This document shows, piece after piece, positions 19,224 to 28,347 of a stretch of DNA of 64,000 bases. Below the pieces are notes generated by a model. That model did no database searches. It was given only the letters and a program-made list of their open reading frames with translations, and had not been told where the DNA came from. The position numbers were made by a program, and so were the translations under genes. Location: the NCBI RefSeq assembly GCF_000286075.1, contig NZ_AJTZ01000005.1, positions 124,001 through 188,000 of the forward strand, in the 5' to 3' direction. Position 1 is the first letter of the stretch. Each line of letters opens with the position of its first letter. The DNA comes from Streptococcus ratti FA-1 = DSM 20564. GTDB lineage: Bacteria > Bacillota > Bacilli > Lactobacillales > Streptococcaceae.

Positions 19224-20222
19224 ATGAAAGTTTTACTGTATTTGGAGGCAGAGCACTACCTGAGAAAATCAGGTATTGGCCGTGCCATCAAACATCAAGA
19301 GCGTGCTTTGACTTTAGCAGGAATTGATTATACAACCAATCCAGAAGATGATTATGATTTGGTTCATATTAATACCTATGGCTTTAAAAGCTGGCGCTTA
19401 ATGAATCGTGCTAAGAAGGCTGGAAAAAAAGTTATTATGCACGGTCATTCAACAGAAGAGGACTTTAGAGATTCCTTTATCGGTTCGAATTTAGTAGCCC
19501 CTCTTTTTAGAAGATATCTTTGTCATTTTTATAAAAAAGCTGATGCCATTATTACTCCGACCCCCTATTCAAAGCGCCTGATTGCAGGCTATGGCATTAA
19601 GAACCCCATCTATGCTGTTTCTAATGGTATTGATTTGGAGCGCTATGTGCCCAGCGAGGCCAAGGAAGACGCCTTTAGACGTCATTTTCAGCTAACTGGT
19701 GATAGGCCGGTCGTTATCTGTGCCGGTCTTTATTTTAAACGCAAGGGAATTGAAGATTTTATCAAGGTTGCTGAGAGAATGCCCCATGTTCGCTTTATCT
19801 GGTTTGGGGAAACCAATAAATGGGTCATTCCCCATGATGTCAGAGCCATTGTTGCTAAAAAACACCCCCAAAATGTGACCTTTGCCGGCTATATTAAAGG
19901 GGATGTTTTTGAAGGAGCTATGAGCGGTGCGGATGCCTTCTTTTTTCCCAGTCTGGAAGAAACAGAAGGGATTGTTGTTTTGGAGGCTCTGGCCAGCCAT
20001 CAGCATGTTATCCTGAGAGATATTCCGGTTTATGAAGGCTGGATAACGGACGAAGATGCCGAATTTGAAACAACAGCTGAAGGATTTGAAGAGGCTATTC
20101 AAAAGGTTCTTGATGGACGCAGTGATAAAAAAGAAGCCGGCTACAGAGTCGCTTGCAGCCGCAATATTGACAAGGTGGCACATGATCTGGTCAGTGTTTA
20201 CCAAAAAGTAATGGAGGAGTAA
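19224..20222 (+). CDS. GT4 glycosyltransferase, likely glycolipid (CpoA/diglycosyl-DAG type)
   Basis: GT-B fold glycosyltransferase predicted to add the second sugar to monoglucosyl-diacylglycerol at the inner membrane face, like pneumococcal CpoA. Seen: N-terminal MKVLLYLEAEHYLRKSGIGRA, the ITPTPYSKRLIAGYGI acceptor-side region, VSNGIDLERY, and the C-terminal donor-site EX7E-like motif in FPSLEETEGIVVLEALA (about residue 236). 332 residues. One base separates it from the next glycosyltransferase, so they form an operon. The exact sugar (glucose or galactose) cannot be read from the sequence. Confidence 0.85.
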   Translation: MKVLLYLEAEHYLRKSGIGRAIKHQERALTLAGIDYTTNPEDDYDLVHINTYGFKSWRLMNRAKKAGKKVIMHGHSTEEDFRDSFIGSNLVAPLFRRYLCHFYKKADAIITPTPYSKRLIAGYGIKNPIYAVSNGIDLERYVPSEAKEDAFRRHFQLTGDRPVVICAGLYFKRKGIEDFIKVAERMPHVRFIWFGETNKWVIPHDVRAIVAKKHPQNVTFAGYIKGDVFEGAMSGADAFFFPSLEETEGIVVLEALASHQHVILRDIPVYEGWITDEDAEFETTAEGFEEAIQKVLDGRSDKKEAGYRVACSRNIDKVAHDLVSVYQKVMEE

Positions 20223-20223
20223 G

Positions 20224-21558
20224 ATGCGTGTAGGTCTTTTTACCGATACCTATCTGCCGCAGATTTCAGGTGTTGCAACAAGTATCAAAATCCTGAAAGA
20301 GGAATTGGAAAAACAAGGGCATGAAGTCTATATTTTTACGACGACTGATAAGCATGTGAAACGTTATGAAGATCCGACAATCATTCGTCTGCCCAGCGTT
20401 CCTTTTATTTCTTTTACCGACCGCCGAGTTGTTTACCGGGGACTTTTTGCGTCTTATAAAATCGCTAAGGCCTACAAATTGGATATCATTCATACTCAGA
20501 CAGAGTTCAGTCTGGGAATTTTAGGAAAAATGGTTGGGAAAGCCCTGCGCATTCCGGTTATTCATACCTACCACACCCAGTATGAAGACTATGTCCGCTA
20601 CATTGCTAACGGTAAATTGATTCGCCCCAGCATGGTTAAATATATCATTCGAGGCTATCTGAGCGATCTGGACGGCGTTATCTGCCCCAGCCGCATTGCC
20701 CTTAATTTGCTGGACGGCTATTCTGTGAAGATTCCCAAGCGGATAATTCCCACAGGTATTGACTTAAAAAACTATGAACGGCCGGATATCAGTCAGGAAG
20801 ATATTGAAGCTCTGCGCCAAAAATTAGGTCTTGCGGATGACGAAACCGTTCTTTTAAGCTTATCCAGAGTATCCTATGAAAAAAATATTCAGGCTCTGAT
20901 TCAAAAGATGCCGGAGATTTTGTCTGGAAATGCCAAGGTCAAACTACTTATTGTTGGAGACGGTCCTTATCTTGATGATTTGAAAGAGCAGGCCAAAGAC
21001 TTAGGTGTTACCGATCATATTATTTTTACAGGGATGGTTGGACACGATGAAACAGCCTTTTATTACAAGCTTTCTGATTTCTTTGTCAGTGCCTCAACCA
21101 GTGAGACGCAAGGGCTGACTTATACCGAAAGTTTGGCCAGCGGCAAGCCGATTATTGCTCAGGCCAATCCTTATCTCAATGATTTGATTACCGATAAAAT
21201 GTTTGGCACCCTCTATCAGACAGAGTCAGATTTGGCGGATGCTGTTTTAGATGCTATCATATCTACGCCGGCTAAAGATGACAGCCTCTGGCAGAAAAAA
21301 CTGTATGAAATTTCTGCTGAACATTTTGGAAAATCTGTTTTTGCCTTTTATTTGGATATGATTATTTCAAAGAAGGCTAAGAAAAAGGAAAAACTGTCTC
21401 TGGCTGTCGAAGGAAATAAGACGGATACATCCATCAAAATTGTAAAGACAACTGTCAAACTTCCGGCTACTGCCCTTAAAAAAACTGCCAAGACATCTGT
21501 CAAGGTAGTCAAGGCTCCAGTTCGTTTGGTTAATACTATTCGGGATTTTCTTGATTAA
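20224..21558 (+). CDS. GT4 glycosyltransferase, likely monoglucosyl-diacylglycerol synthase
   Basis: Predicted 1,2-diacylglycerol 3-glucosyltransferase making the glycolipid precursor used by the upstream enzyme and as lipoteichoic acid anchor. Seen: MRVGLFTDTYLPQISGVATS at the N-terminus, HTYHTQYEDYVRY (about 115), IIPTGIDLKNYERP, and the donor-site SASTSETQGLTYTESLASG (about 290). 444 residues; the last 60 are Lys/Thr/Val-rich (VKTTVKLPATALKKTAK), a possible amphipathic membrane-contact tail. Paralog pairs like this occur as operons in streptococci and enterococci (BgsB/BgsA). Confidence 0.87.
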   Translation: MRVGLFTDTYLPQISGVATSIKILKEELEKQGHEVYIFTTTDKHVKRYEDPTIIRLPSVPFISFTDRRVVYRGLFASYKIAKAYKLDIIHTQTEFSLGILGKMVGKALRIPVIHTYHTQYEDYVRYIANGKLIRPSMVKYIIRGYLSDLDGVICPSRIALNLLDGYSVKIPKRIIPTGIDLKNYERPDISQEDIEALRQKLGLADDETVLLSLSRVSYEKNIQALIQKMPEILSGNAKVKLLIVGDGPYLDDLKEQAKDLGVTDHIIFTGMVGHDETAFYYKLSDFFVSASTSETQGLTYTESLASGKPIIAQANPYLNDLITDKMFGTLYQTESDLADAVLDAIISTPAKDDSLWQKKLYEISAEHFGKSVFAFYLDMIISKKAKKKEKLSLAVEGNKTDTSIKIVKTTVKLPATALKKTAKTSVKVVKAPVRLVNTIRDFLD

Positions 21559-21589
21559 GAGACTTGAAAAACAAAGAAAACCTGCTATA

Positions 21590-21815
21590 ATAAATTTTGG
21601 AGACATGTTAAGTGTGTTTGGTTTTTAAGAGAGCGCTTGGCAGCTGAGAAAGCGCAGACCTATCATTTAATACTACTCCCCAAGTTTTTATGCAAACATA
21701 AAACGGTGGCTACGTTACAGCCAAACTTGAGGTGGCAGCAGTTTCGTTTTTGCTGTACACGAATGAAGGTGGAACCACGTTGCGACGTCCTTTCGGGGAG
21801 GTCGTATTTTCTTTA
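21590..21815 (+). promoter_or_regulatory. T-box leader of thrS
   Basis: tRNA-sensing riboswitch expected to read uncharged tRNA-Thr. The T-box sequence AAGGTGGAACCACG (21766-21779) is clear. It is followed by a terminator hairpin GCGACGTCC...GGAGGTCG (about 21782-21804) ending in TATTTTCTTT. The upstream stem I carries AGAGAG and the CGCTTGGCAGCTGAGAAAGCG region. The threonine specifier (ACT/ACC) was not resolved with confidence. Confidence 0.9.
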
Positions 21816-21957
21816 CCTTAGAAAAATAGGGTAGAGGGAAGATGGCGGGTGGATATTATTGCTTTTGAAGATAGCGATCAAGAAGCTGCTGTTGATTTTT
21901 CTATCTTAGAGGTTGATAATCGTTTTTGCCGTTACCAACTCTACCCACAATGACTAA

Positions 21958-22117
21958 ATGCGAGCAAAGCGAGCCCTAACGACGGTTTCCGCAGTGGCGA
22001 GAATCGAATAATCAGTCGTGATTATTCGATGGGGAAGTTTTGAGATTTTGGCTCAAAACTTAGGCATGGAATTCCGCAGGGGAGTCGCTGCCGACCCTGC
22101 CACCTAAGGAAACTGTC
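21958..22117 (+). ncRNA. Candidate structured RNA element, copy 2
   Basis: Second copy of the element at 7229-7389, starting TGCGAGCAAAGCGAGCC. The outer helix GACGGTTTCC (21981-21990) / GGAAACTGTC (22108-22117) has one G-U pair. Hairpin A is a different sequence but still 12 bp: ATCGAATAATCA / TGATTATTCGAT. Hairpin B is AAGTTTTGAG / CTCAAAACTT. A GCAGGG / CCCTGC hairpin brackets GAGTCGCTGCCGA. It lies between the T-box terminator and thrS, ending 30 bases before the thrS start, so it could form part of the thrS leader mRNA. Confidence 0.67.
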
Positions 22118-22147
22118 AAAAATTAAGATTAAAAAGGAGAAACTCCA

Positions 22148-24100
22148 ATGGTAAAAATCACTTTCCCAGATGGCGCTGTGCGTGAATTTGAATCTGGTGT
22201 AACAACTTTTGATATTGCACAAAGCATTAGCAACTCTCTCGCTAAGAAAGCTTTGGCTGGTAAATTGAATGGAAAATTGATTGACACTACACGTGCAATC
22301 ACAGAAGATGGCAGCATTGAGATTGTCACGCCTGACCATGAGGATGCTTTGCCAATCTTGCGTCACTCAGCTGCTCACCTCTTTGCCCAAGCTGCACGCC
22401 GTCTCTTCCCCAATATTCATCTGGGTGTCGGTCCAGCTATTGAAGATGGTTTCTACTATGATACGGACAATCAAGCAGGGCAAATTTCTAATGAAGACCT
22501 TCCGCGTATCGAAGAAGAAATGAAGAAAATCGTCAAAGAAAACTTCCCTTCTATTCGTGAAGAAGTGACCAAAGATGAGGCACGTGAAATCTTCAAAAAC
22601 GATCCATACAAATTAGAGTTGATTGAAGAACATTCGGAAGATGAAGGTGGTCTCACCATCTATCGCCAAGGGGAATATGTGGATCTCTGCCGTGGCCCAC
22701 ACGTCCCATCGACTGGTCGTATCCAAGTTTTCCACCTTCTTAATGTGGCTGGTGCCTACTGGCGCGGCGACAGCGATAATGCTATGATGCAGCGTATTTA
22801 CGGTACTGCTTGGTTTGACAAGAAAGATCTTAAAGCCTACCTCAAACGTCTGGAAGAAGCCAAGGAACGTGATCACCGTAAACTTGGTAAAGAACTTGAT
22901 CTCTTCATGATTTCACAAGAAGTTGGACAAGGCTTGCCATTCTGGCTGCCAAATGGAGCAACCATTCGCCGCACGCTGGAACGTTACATTGTTGATAAGG
23001 AGATTGCTGCGGGCTACCAACACGTTTATACGCCGCCAATTGCCTCTGTTGACCTCTACAAGACATCTGGTCACTGGGATCATTACCGCGAAGACATGTT
23101 TCCAACTATGGATATGGGTGACGGTGAAGAATTTGTCCTTCGTCCAATGAACTGTCCACACCATATCGAGGTTTACAAGCACCACGTGCATTCTTACCGT
23201 GAATTGCCAATTCGTATCGCTGAAATCGGTATGATGCACCGCTACGAAAAATCAGGTGCTCTGACAGGTCTGCAGCGTGTGCGTGAAATGTCTCTTAATG
23301 ATGGTCATACCTTTGTCACACCAGAACAAATTCAAGACGAATTCAAAAAGACGCTTCAGCTGATCATTGACGTTTACGAAGATTTCAACTTGACCGATTA
23401 TCGCTTCCGTCTGTCATACCGCGATCCTAAAGATACGCACAAATACTATGACAACGATGCCATGTGGGAAAATGCCCAAGCTATGCTTAAAGCAGCTATG
23501 GATGATATGGAACTGGATTACTTTGAAGCAGAAGGCGAAGCAGCCTTCTACGGTCCTAAGCTCGATATCCAAGTGAAAACAGCTCTTGGCAATGAAGAAA
23601 CCCTCTCAACCATTCAGTTGGACTTCCTCCTGCCTGAACGCTTTGACCTTAAATACACGGGTGCTGATGGGGAAGAGCACCGCCCAGTCATGATCCACCG
23701 CGGGGTTATTTCAACCATGGAACGCTTCACTGCTATCTTGATTGAAACCTACAAGGGTGCCTTCCCAACTTGGTTAGCGCCACAACAAGTAACGGTTATC
23801 CCTGTTTCCAATGATGCTCACCTTGATTACGCTTGGGAAGTGGCTAAGACCTTGCGTGACCGCGGTATCCGTGCTGAAGTTGACGAGCGCAATGAAAAGA
23901 TGCAATACAAGATCCGCCAAAGCCAAACTCAAAAAGTTCCTTATCAGCTCATTGTTGGTGACAAGGAGATGGCAGACAAGTCTGTTAACGTCCGCCGCTA
24001 TGGCAGCAAGCAGACCCATACCGAAGCTCTGGATGAATTTGTTGAAAACATCTTAGCGGATATTGCTAGGAAATCGCGTCCAGAAGAATCTGCTGAATAA
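22148..24100 (+). CDS. thrS: Threonyl-tRNA synthetase
   Basis: Class II aminoacyl-tRNA synthetase charging tRNA-Thr. Domains: TGS (about 1-62), the second additional editing domain with [10 protein letters not shown] (about 75) and HCxxxH-like residues, the catalytic core with [16 protein letters not shown] (zinc Cys/His, about 331) and the class II motif 3 region, and the C-terminal anticodon-binding domain from about 545. 650 residues, full length. AAAGGAGA lies upstream of the ATG. Controlled by the T-box at 21590. Confidence 0.97.
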   Translation: MVKITFPDGAVREFESGVTTFDIAQSISNSLAKKALAGKLNGKLIDTTRAITEDGSIEIVTPDHEDALPILRHSAAHLFAQAARRLFPNIHLGVGPAIEDGFYYDTDNQAGQISNEDLPRIEEEMKKIVKENFPSIREEVTKDEAREIFKNDPYKLELIEEHSEDEGGLTIYRQGEYVDLCRGPHVPSTGRIQVFHLLNVAGAYWRGDSDNAMMQRIYGTAWFDKKDLKAYLKRLEEAKERDHRKLGKELDLFMISQEVGQGLPFWLPNGATIRRTLERYIVDKEIAAGYQHVYTPPIASVDLYKTSGHWDHYREDMFPTMDMGDGEEFVLRPMNCPHHIEVYKHHVHSYRELPIRIAEIGMMHRYEKSGALTGLQRVREMSLNDGHTFVTPEQIQDEFKKTLQLIIDVYEDFNLTDYRFRLSYRDPKDTHKYYDNDAMWENAQAMLKAAMDDMELDYFEAEGEAAFYGPKLDIQVKTALGNEETLSTIQLDFLLPERFDLKYTGADGEEHRPVMIHRGVISTMERFTAILIETYKGAFPTWLAPQQVTVIPVSNDAHLDYAWEVAKTLRDRGIRAEVDERNEKMQYKIRQSQTQKVPYQLIVGDKEMADKSVNVRRYGSKQTHTEALDEFVENILADIARKSRPEESAE

Positions 24101-24103
24101 GTA

Positions 24104-24131
24104 AAAAAGGAGTCCAGAGGGCTTCTTTTTT
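24104..24131 (+). terminator. thrS terminator
   Basis: AAGGAGTCC / GGGCTTCTT stem followed by TTTTT, just after the stop codon. Confidence 0.7.
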
Positions 24132-24177
24132 GCTATGATTTTTAACAAAACTTTTTAATTTTGCCAGCTAAGCTTGC

Positions 24178-24206
24178 TTGAAAGTCGGATAGTAACCCTC
24201 TATAAT
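24178..24206 (+). promoter_or_regulatory. Promoter of the HTH/AbrB regulator
   Basis: TTGAAA (24178-24183), 17-base spacer, TATAAT (24201-24206); a near-consensus sigma-70/SigA promoter 28 bases before the ATG. Confidence 0.75.
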
Positions 24207-24233
24207 GGGGTTAAAAAAGTAGGTAGGAAAAGT

Positions 24234-24647
24234 ATGATTAGTGAAACGATTCTTTTATTGAGAAAAAAGTTAGGCTATTCTCAGGAAACATTAGCTGAAA
24301 AGGTAGGAGTATCCCGCCAAACCCTTAGTAAATGGGAATTGGGCGAGAGTTTACCAGATATTGTCGCTTCAAGCCGTTTGGCAGAAATTTTTGACATTAG
24401 CTTAGATGAGCTGGTTAATGGTGATGATTCTCTTTTCGCTGGTAAACCTAAGGAGGGAAAGTATATCTTTGGAACGGTAACGGTTGGTGAAAAGGGACAA
24501 ATTGTCATTCCTGTACGGGCTAGAAAAGTGTTTAACATTAAAAAAGGCGATAGTCTTATGGTCTTAGGTGATATCAATCAAGGCTTGGCCTTGTTAAACA
24601 GCGATTTCTTTGTTCAGGCTTTTGAAGAAATGGGGTTAATGAAATGA
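24234..24647 (+). CDS. XRE-type HTH regulator fused to an AbrB/SpoVT-like domain
   Basis: 137-residue DNA-binding protein. An N-terminal Cro/CI HTH (about 5-60) contains SQETLAEKVGVSRQTLSKWE. The C-terminal half (about 80-125) contains GTVTVGEKGQIVIPVRARKVFNIKKGDSLMV, the swapped-hairpin AbrB/MazE fold signature. The ATG at 24234 was chosen over the TTG at 24174, which lies in the promoter. The stop overlaps the start of the next membrane-protein gene by four bases (ATGA), so the pair is translationally coupled, probably as regulator and target. The target signal is unknown. Confidence 0.85.
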   Translation: MISETILLLRKKLGYSQETLAEKVGVSRQTLSKWELGESLPDIVASSRLAEIFDISLDELVNGDDSLFAGKPKEGKYIFGTVTVGEKGQIVIPVRARKVFNIKKGDSLMVLGDINQGLALLNSDFFVQAFEEMGLMK

Positions 24648-25069
24648 GAAAACTAACTGGCTTTGGCCTTAGCTTTGCAACCTTGATGTTTTTTCTAAAT
24701 ATGATTGGCTGTTATGATTTTGTTATGGTGATGACCCACAATCAAGCTTATTTAGCAGAACATTATAAGCCAGCTATTGAGACTTACTTTAGCCACTATC
24801 CTATCCTCTTTTTGATATTATGGATAAGCAATTTATTGAGTGGGATATTGACTCCAGTTTTCTATCTTTTCAAAAGCAAATCAGCTTTTATTTTAGCTGG
24901 ACTAGCCTTTTGGGCAGATGCCATACTAGTACTATTGACCAGTCTTTTTAGGAATCGTATTCAGCTTTTTGATTGGCAATTCGTTTTTGATTTGCTCATT
25001 TTAAGCTTGTTTGGTGTCTATTATATGTATTTGCGTAAGGGAAAGTCAAAATCAGAAAAGAAAAACTGA
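24644..25069 (+). CDS. Four-helix membrane protein coupled to the HTH/AbrB regulator
   Basis: Not recognised. 141 residues with four hydrophobic helices (about 5-25, 52-75, 82-100, 110-130) and a Lys/Ser-rich tail (LRKGKSKSEKK). It overlaps the upstream regulator gene by four bases. Its function may be sensing or resistance to a membrane-active agent, inferred only from the coupling. Confidence 0.72.
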   Translation: MRKLTGFGLSFATLMFFLNMIGCYDFVMVMTHNQAYLAEHYKPAIETYFSHYPILFLILWISNLLSGILTPVFYLFKSKSAFILAGLAFWADAILVLLTSLFRNRIQLFDWQFVFDLLILSLFGVYYMYLRKGKSKSEKKN

Positions 25070-25253
25070 ACCGTGCGGTCCCTCAAAACTGAATTTAGGA
25101 AGCCTAACCGAGGGAGGCAGTTCAAGATTAGATTGGCTCTAGTCTCTCTTTAGGGCAATTTGAATATCGGTGTTTTTGACTAAAAGCCTATTATTTTCTT
25201 GACAATTCTTACCTAAAATGATAAGTTTAGTTTGTGATGAACTAAAGGAACTA

Positions 25254-25703
25254 ATGATGGAAGAAACAAAATTAAGAGAGATTGAAAAAATCACCAATAT
25301 CTTCATGCAGCTGGATTATGCACGTACACCTTCAAGTATTTTAGCCTATCTCATGCTGGAAGAAGAAGATAGTGTTACTTTTAATAAGATTATTGAGCAG
25401 CTTGGTCTGTCAAAAGCTAGCACCAGCACAGGTCTTCGTTTTCTGGAGGATAAAGGGATGATCAGCTATCACAGTCGCTTGAACTCAAGAGAACGTTTTA
25501 TTCACCTCAATCTTATGGGGATTGTCACTTGGTTAACTTCCAGGATGGCTGTCATTGAAGAAATGAAGCATCTATTTACTGAAGTGGCTGATCATCATGC
25601 TTCTGCTTATGGAGAGCAATTCAGAACCCTTGCCCATCTCTATGATAAGATAGATGCTGCTGTTAACCAAGTTTTAGAGGATTTTGATAAAGGGGGAGTC
25701 TAG
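25254..25703 (+). CDS. MarR/GbsR-like winged-helix regulator
   Basis: 149-residue helical winged-HTH protein. The HTH region reads TFNKIIEQLGLSKASTSTGLRFLEDKGMISYH (about 42-75), followed by a wing with SRERFIHL and a C-terminal dimerisation helix. The ATG at 25254 (or the adjacent one at 25257) follows AAAGGAAC; an in-frame ATG at 25218 has no site. It lies 66 bases before the alpha/beta hydrolase gene on the same strand and probably regulates it. Confidence 0.75.
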   Translation: MMEETKLREIEKITNIFMQLDYARTPSSILAYLMLEEEDSVTFNKIIEQLGLSKASTSTGLRFLEDKGMISYHSRLNSRERFIHLNLMGIVTWLTSRMAVIEEMKHLFTEVADHHASAYGEQFRTLAHLYDKIDAAVNQVLEDFDKGGV

Positions 25704-25769
25704 GATTTTCTTTTACTATTTTAGTTCAATTGGTTCGGAACAAAAAACAAACAAAGGAGGTCTTCACTA

Positions 25770-26978
25770 ATGAAAGAAAATGATGCTATCTTGAAACGTC
25801 AAGATTATAAAGTTAAGTTTAATAATAAAGATATGGATTTCTGCTTTAATTGGATGCTGGGAATTGGGCAAATGCTTGGAATGAGTGCAGGTGAACTGTT
25901 TTATATTGCTAGCGGTATCCGAGATGGCAATCCTGCAGATTGGCGGGAACGCTTTACGGAGCATGCTAATTATTTGGAAAATGAAGCGGAACAAGCCGAA
26001 AAGGATGGTTACAGAGACTTGATGTCTCATTTGTATTTTTCAGCTTGCTATGCCCTTCGTGCAGCTCTTCAGTTTACAGATCCCAATGTGCCGGAATTTA
26101 TGGAAAATTTTCAACGCATGGAAGATTTTTTCATGCTAGCAGCAGATAATAGTGATACCCCGCTTAAAAGCATTGAGGTTCCTTTTGCTGGGAAAAACTT
26201 ACCGGGTTATGCCATTATCTATGATGATAGACCGCGAGATACTGTGATTGTAATAGGCGGCGGAGATACTAGCCGTGAAGATCTTTTTTATATGCTGGGC
26301 TATTCTGGCTGGAAAAATGGCTACAATGTCCTAATGGTTGATTTGCCCGGTCAAGGAAAAAATCCAGCACAAGCTATGCCTTTTACCGTAGATGCGGGAG
26401 CGGCTATCTCAGCTATCTTGGATTGGTATCAAGCACCAACCGATAATATTGCCCTTGCTGGTTTCAGCGGTGGCGGTTATTTTACAGCGCAGGCGGCAGA
26501 ACAAGATAAGCGTATTAAAGCTTGGATTGCTTCCACGCCCATTTATGATGTTGCCCAAGTCTTTCGGGTGTCATTTTCAGCTGTACTAAAAACTCCCCAA
26601 ACGGTTCTGAAATGGGGCAGCAAGCTGGTAACAAGTGTGAATAAGGTTGCAGAAGTTAACTTGAAAAAATATGCTTGGCAATTTGGTCAAGCTGACTTTA
26701 CAAGCTCTGTCAGCGAAGTTTTGAAACAAGCTCAAACAGTAGACTATCATAAAATAAGCATTCCCAGTCTCTTTCTGGCAGGTGCAGGAGACAGTCCAGA
26801 ACTCTTGCGACAGACAGATGTGATTGTTGAGGATTTTCGTAAGCGTGGTGTGCCTGCCACTGTCAGAAAATTTGAATCTGCCAGCGGTGCAGATGCGCAT
26901 TGCCAAGTGAATCATTTCCGTCTGATGAACTATGTCGTTTTTGAGTGGCTGAATCATCTTTTTAAGAAAGAGGGATAA
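25770..26978 (+). CDS. Alpha/beta hydrolase with N-terminal helical domain
   Basis: 402-residue cytoplasmic serine hydrolase. An N-terminal helical region (about 1-130) precedes the alpha/beta core, resembling the FrsA/DUF1100 and 2,6-dihydropseudooxynicotine hydrolase group. Nucleophile elbow ALAGFSGGGYFTAQ (Ser about 234); candidate acid Asp in FLAGAGDSPE (about 337); candidate His in ADAHCQVNHF (about 377). AAAGGAGG precedes the start. Likely co-transcribed with the MarR-like regulator. Substrate unknown. Confidence 0.82.
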   Translation: MKENDAILKRQDYKVKFNNKDMDFCFNWMLGIGQMLGMSAGELFYIASGIRDGNPADWRERFTEHANYLENEAEQAEKDGYRDLMSHLYFSACYALRAALQFTDPNVPEFMENFQRMEDFFMLAADNSDTPLKSIEVPFAGKNLPGYAIIYDDRPRDTVIVIGGGDTSREDLFYMLGYSGWKNGYNVLMVDLPGQGKNPAQAMPFTVDAGAAISAILDWYQAPTDNIALAGFSGGGYFTAQAAEQDKRIKAWIASTPIYDVAQVFRVSFSAVLKTPQTVLKWGSKLVTSVNKVAEVNLKKYAWQFGQADFTSSVSEVLKQAQTVDYHKISIPSLFLAGAGDSPELLRQTDVIVEDFRKRGVPATVRKFESASGADAHCQVNHFRLMNYVVFEWLNHLFKKEG

Positions 26979-27202
26979 TCTTGTAAAGAAGAAATGAGCC
27001 ATTTCAGTCAGGGCCATTAAGCTATTTAAGTCTGTTCGACTATGTAGTAGTAATGATGCCTTGTTAAAGCTGAATAAGAAAAGAAGAAGTCCTGCCGGGC
27101 TTCTTTTGATAGAAAGCCATCAAAGAGGCTGTTGGTATCAAAGAATCTGCTTCTGTCTTATGGCCTTTTTTGATATAATATGGTGTTGAAAGGAGGGAGC
27201 CT

Positions 27203-28261
27203 ATGTGGTCAATTTTAGAAAATTATACCTTTTCCCAAGCAGGGCTGAATAAGCGCTATCAGCAGGCTAAGCAGCTGCTTTTATGGGAAAGTGCAGGGTG
27301 GACTAGGAAAGATATAAAGCAACTAGCTAAAAGAAATTTGCAGCTATCTGATTTTTGCATAGGCTCTCAGATTTTTCAGTCATTATGGCAGCATGCTTAC
27401 GGCAGGAGAAAAGCTCAAGACCTGCTGATAATTGTCTTAGATATGGCTGCTATGCCGGAAGAATTATCTGGTGATTTGCAGGAAAATCAAAAATTAGTTG
27501 GTCATTTTTCAAATAACTTGGCGCCAGACCACGCTTTCTGGCATGATTTTTCACTGCTGGTTCAAGAGGTTTTTCCAAAGAATAAACTCAGTGCTGAAAC
27601 CACTTTTGCTAAACGTATTCACCAGTTTCGCTATGTCATTTCCAGCCAGCAGGCTCAGTATATTCGCCGGCATTTCAAAAAAAGTGCAATGACCGATAAA
27701 GAAGCCTTGGCTGCTTTTTTAAAAGGCAAAAAGCAGCAGCAATTTTGGCGGAAAACAGCTGACTATAGTCTGAAAGAGTCTGCGAGGCTCCACAATAAGC
27801 GGGCCTTTAAAGATGGTACCGTTATTTATCCGGATAATTGTATGCGGGTTAATTTCAAGGTGCTGCTGAATTATCATACCGAATTTATTCTTGATGATGA
27901 GGGTCGATTTTTAAATGAAATTGATGCTGAGTATAGCAGCCAAAATGCGATCATCAACGGTGCCAGTTTTAACTATGCCAATAAGACAGACAAGCGCCAT
28001 TGGGAGCTGGATGTCAATCCTGCCAAAAGACATGATCCTGCTTTCAGAAAAAAGCTTATCGCTAATGAAGGTCTTGGCTTTCGGGCTCCTATGGCTGTTT
28101 CTAAAAGGACTGAGGCCGATTCTATCGAGGACTGGCAAAGGAGTTATTTTAATAAAAAAGGTCTTTATGCCGACAGGCGCAAGAGTAACTTCAAGGCTGT
28201 TAAAAAGCAGGTACGGCAATTTAAATGGAAAATTTTTAAACTGAAATGGAAAAGAAGGTGA
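27203..28261 (+). CDS. DUF3114-like protein
   Basis: 352 residues, strongly basic C-terminus (KQVRQFKWKIFKLKWKRR). It resembles a streptococcal family of unknown function (DUF3114) from memory of its HNKRAFKDGTVIYPDNCMRVNF core (about 195-216). No signal peptide or membrane helix. AAAGGAGG precedes the ATG. The region 26979-27202 before it holds a weak hairpin (AGAAGTCC / GGGCTTCT near 27087) and no other gene. No function is assigned. Confidence 0.7.
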   Translation: MWSILENYTFSQAGLNKRYQQAKQLLLWESAGWTRKDIKQLAKRNLQLSDFCIGSQIFQSLWQHAYGRRKAQDLLIIVLDMAAMPEELSGDLQENQKLVGHFSNNLAPDHAFWHDFSLLVQEVFPKNKLSAETTFAKRIHQFRYVISSQQAQYIRRHFKKSAMTDKEALAAFLKGKKQQQFWRKTADYSLKESARLHNKRAFKDGTVIYPDNCMRVNFKVLLNYHTEFILDDEGRFLNEIDAEYSSQNAIINGASFNYANKTDKRHWELDVNPAKRHDPAFRKKLIANEGLGFRAPMAVSKRTEADSIEDWQRSYFNKKGLYADRRKSNFKAVKKQVRQFKWKIFKLKWKRR

Positions 28262-28347
28262 AGGTCGCAACTTTTAGGAAATAATTCCCAAAAATTGCTT
28301 AAATTTTGATAAAATAAAAGTAGTGTGATGCGCGAAAGGAGATTCTG

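Noticed and set aside
21637..21834. 65-codon frame in the thrS leader
   Set aside because: It runs through the T-box helices and has no ribosome-binding site.
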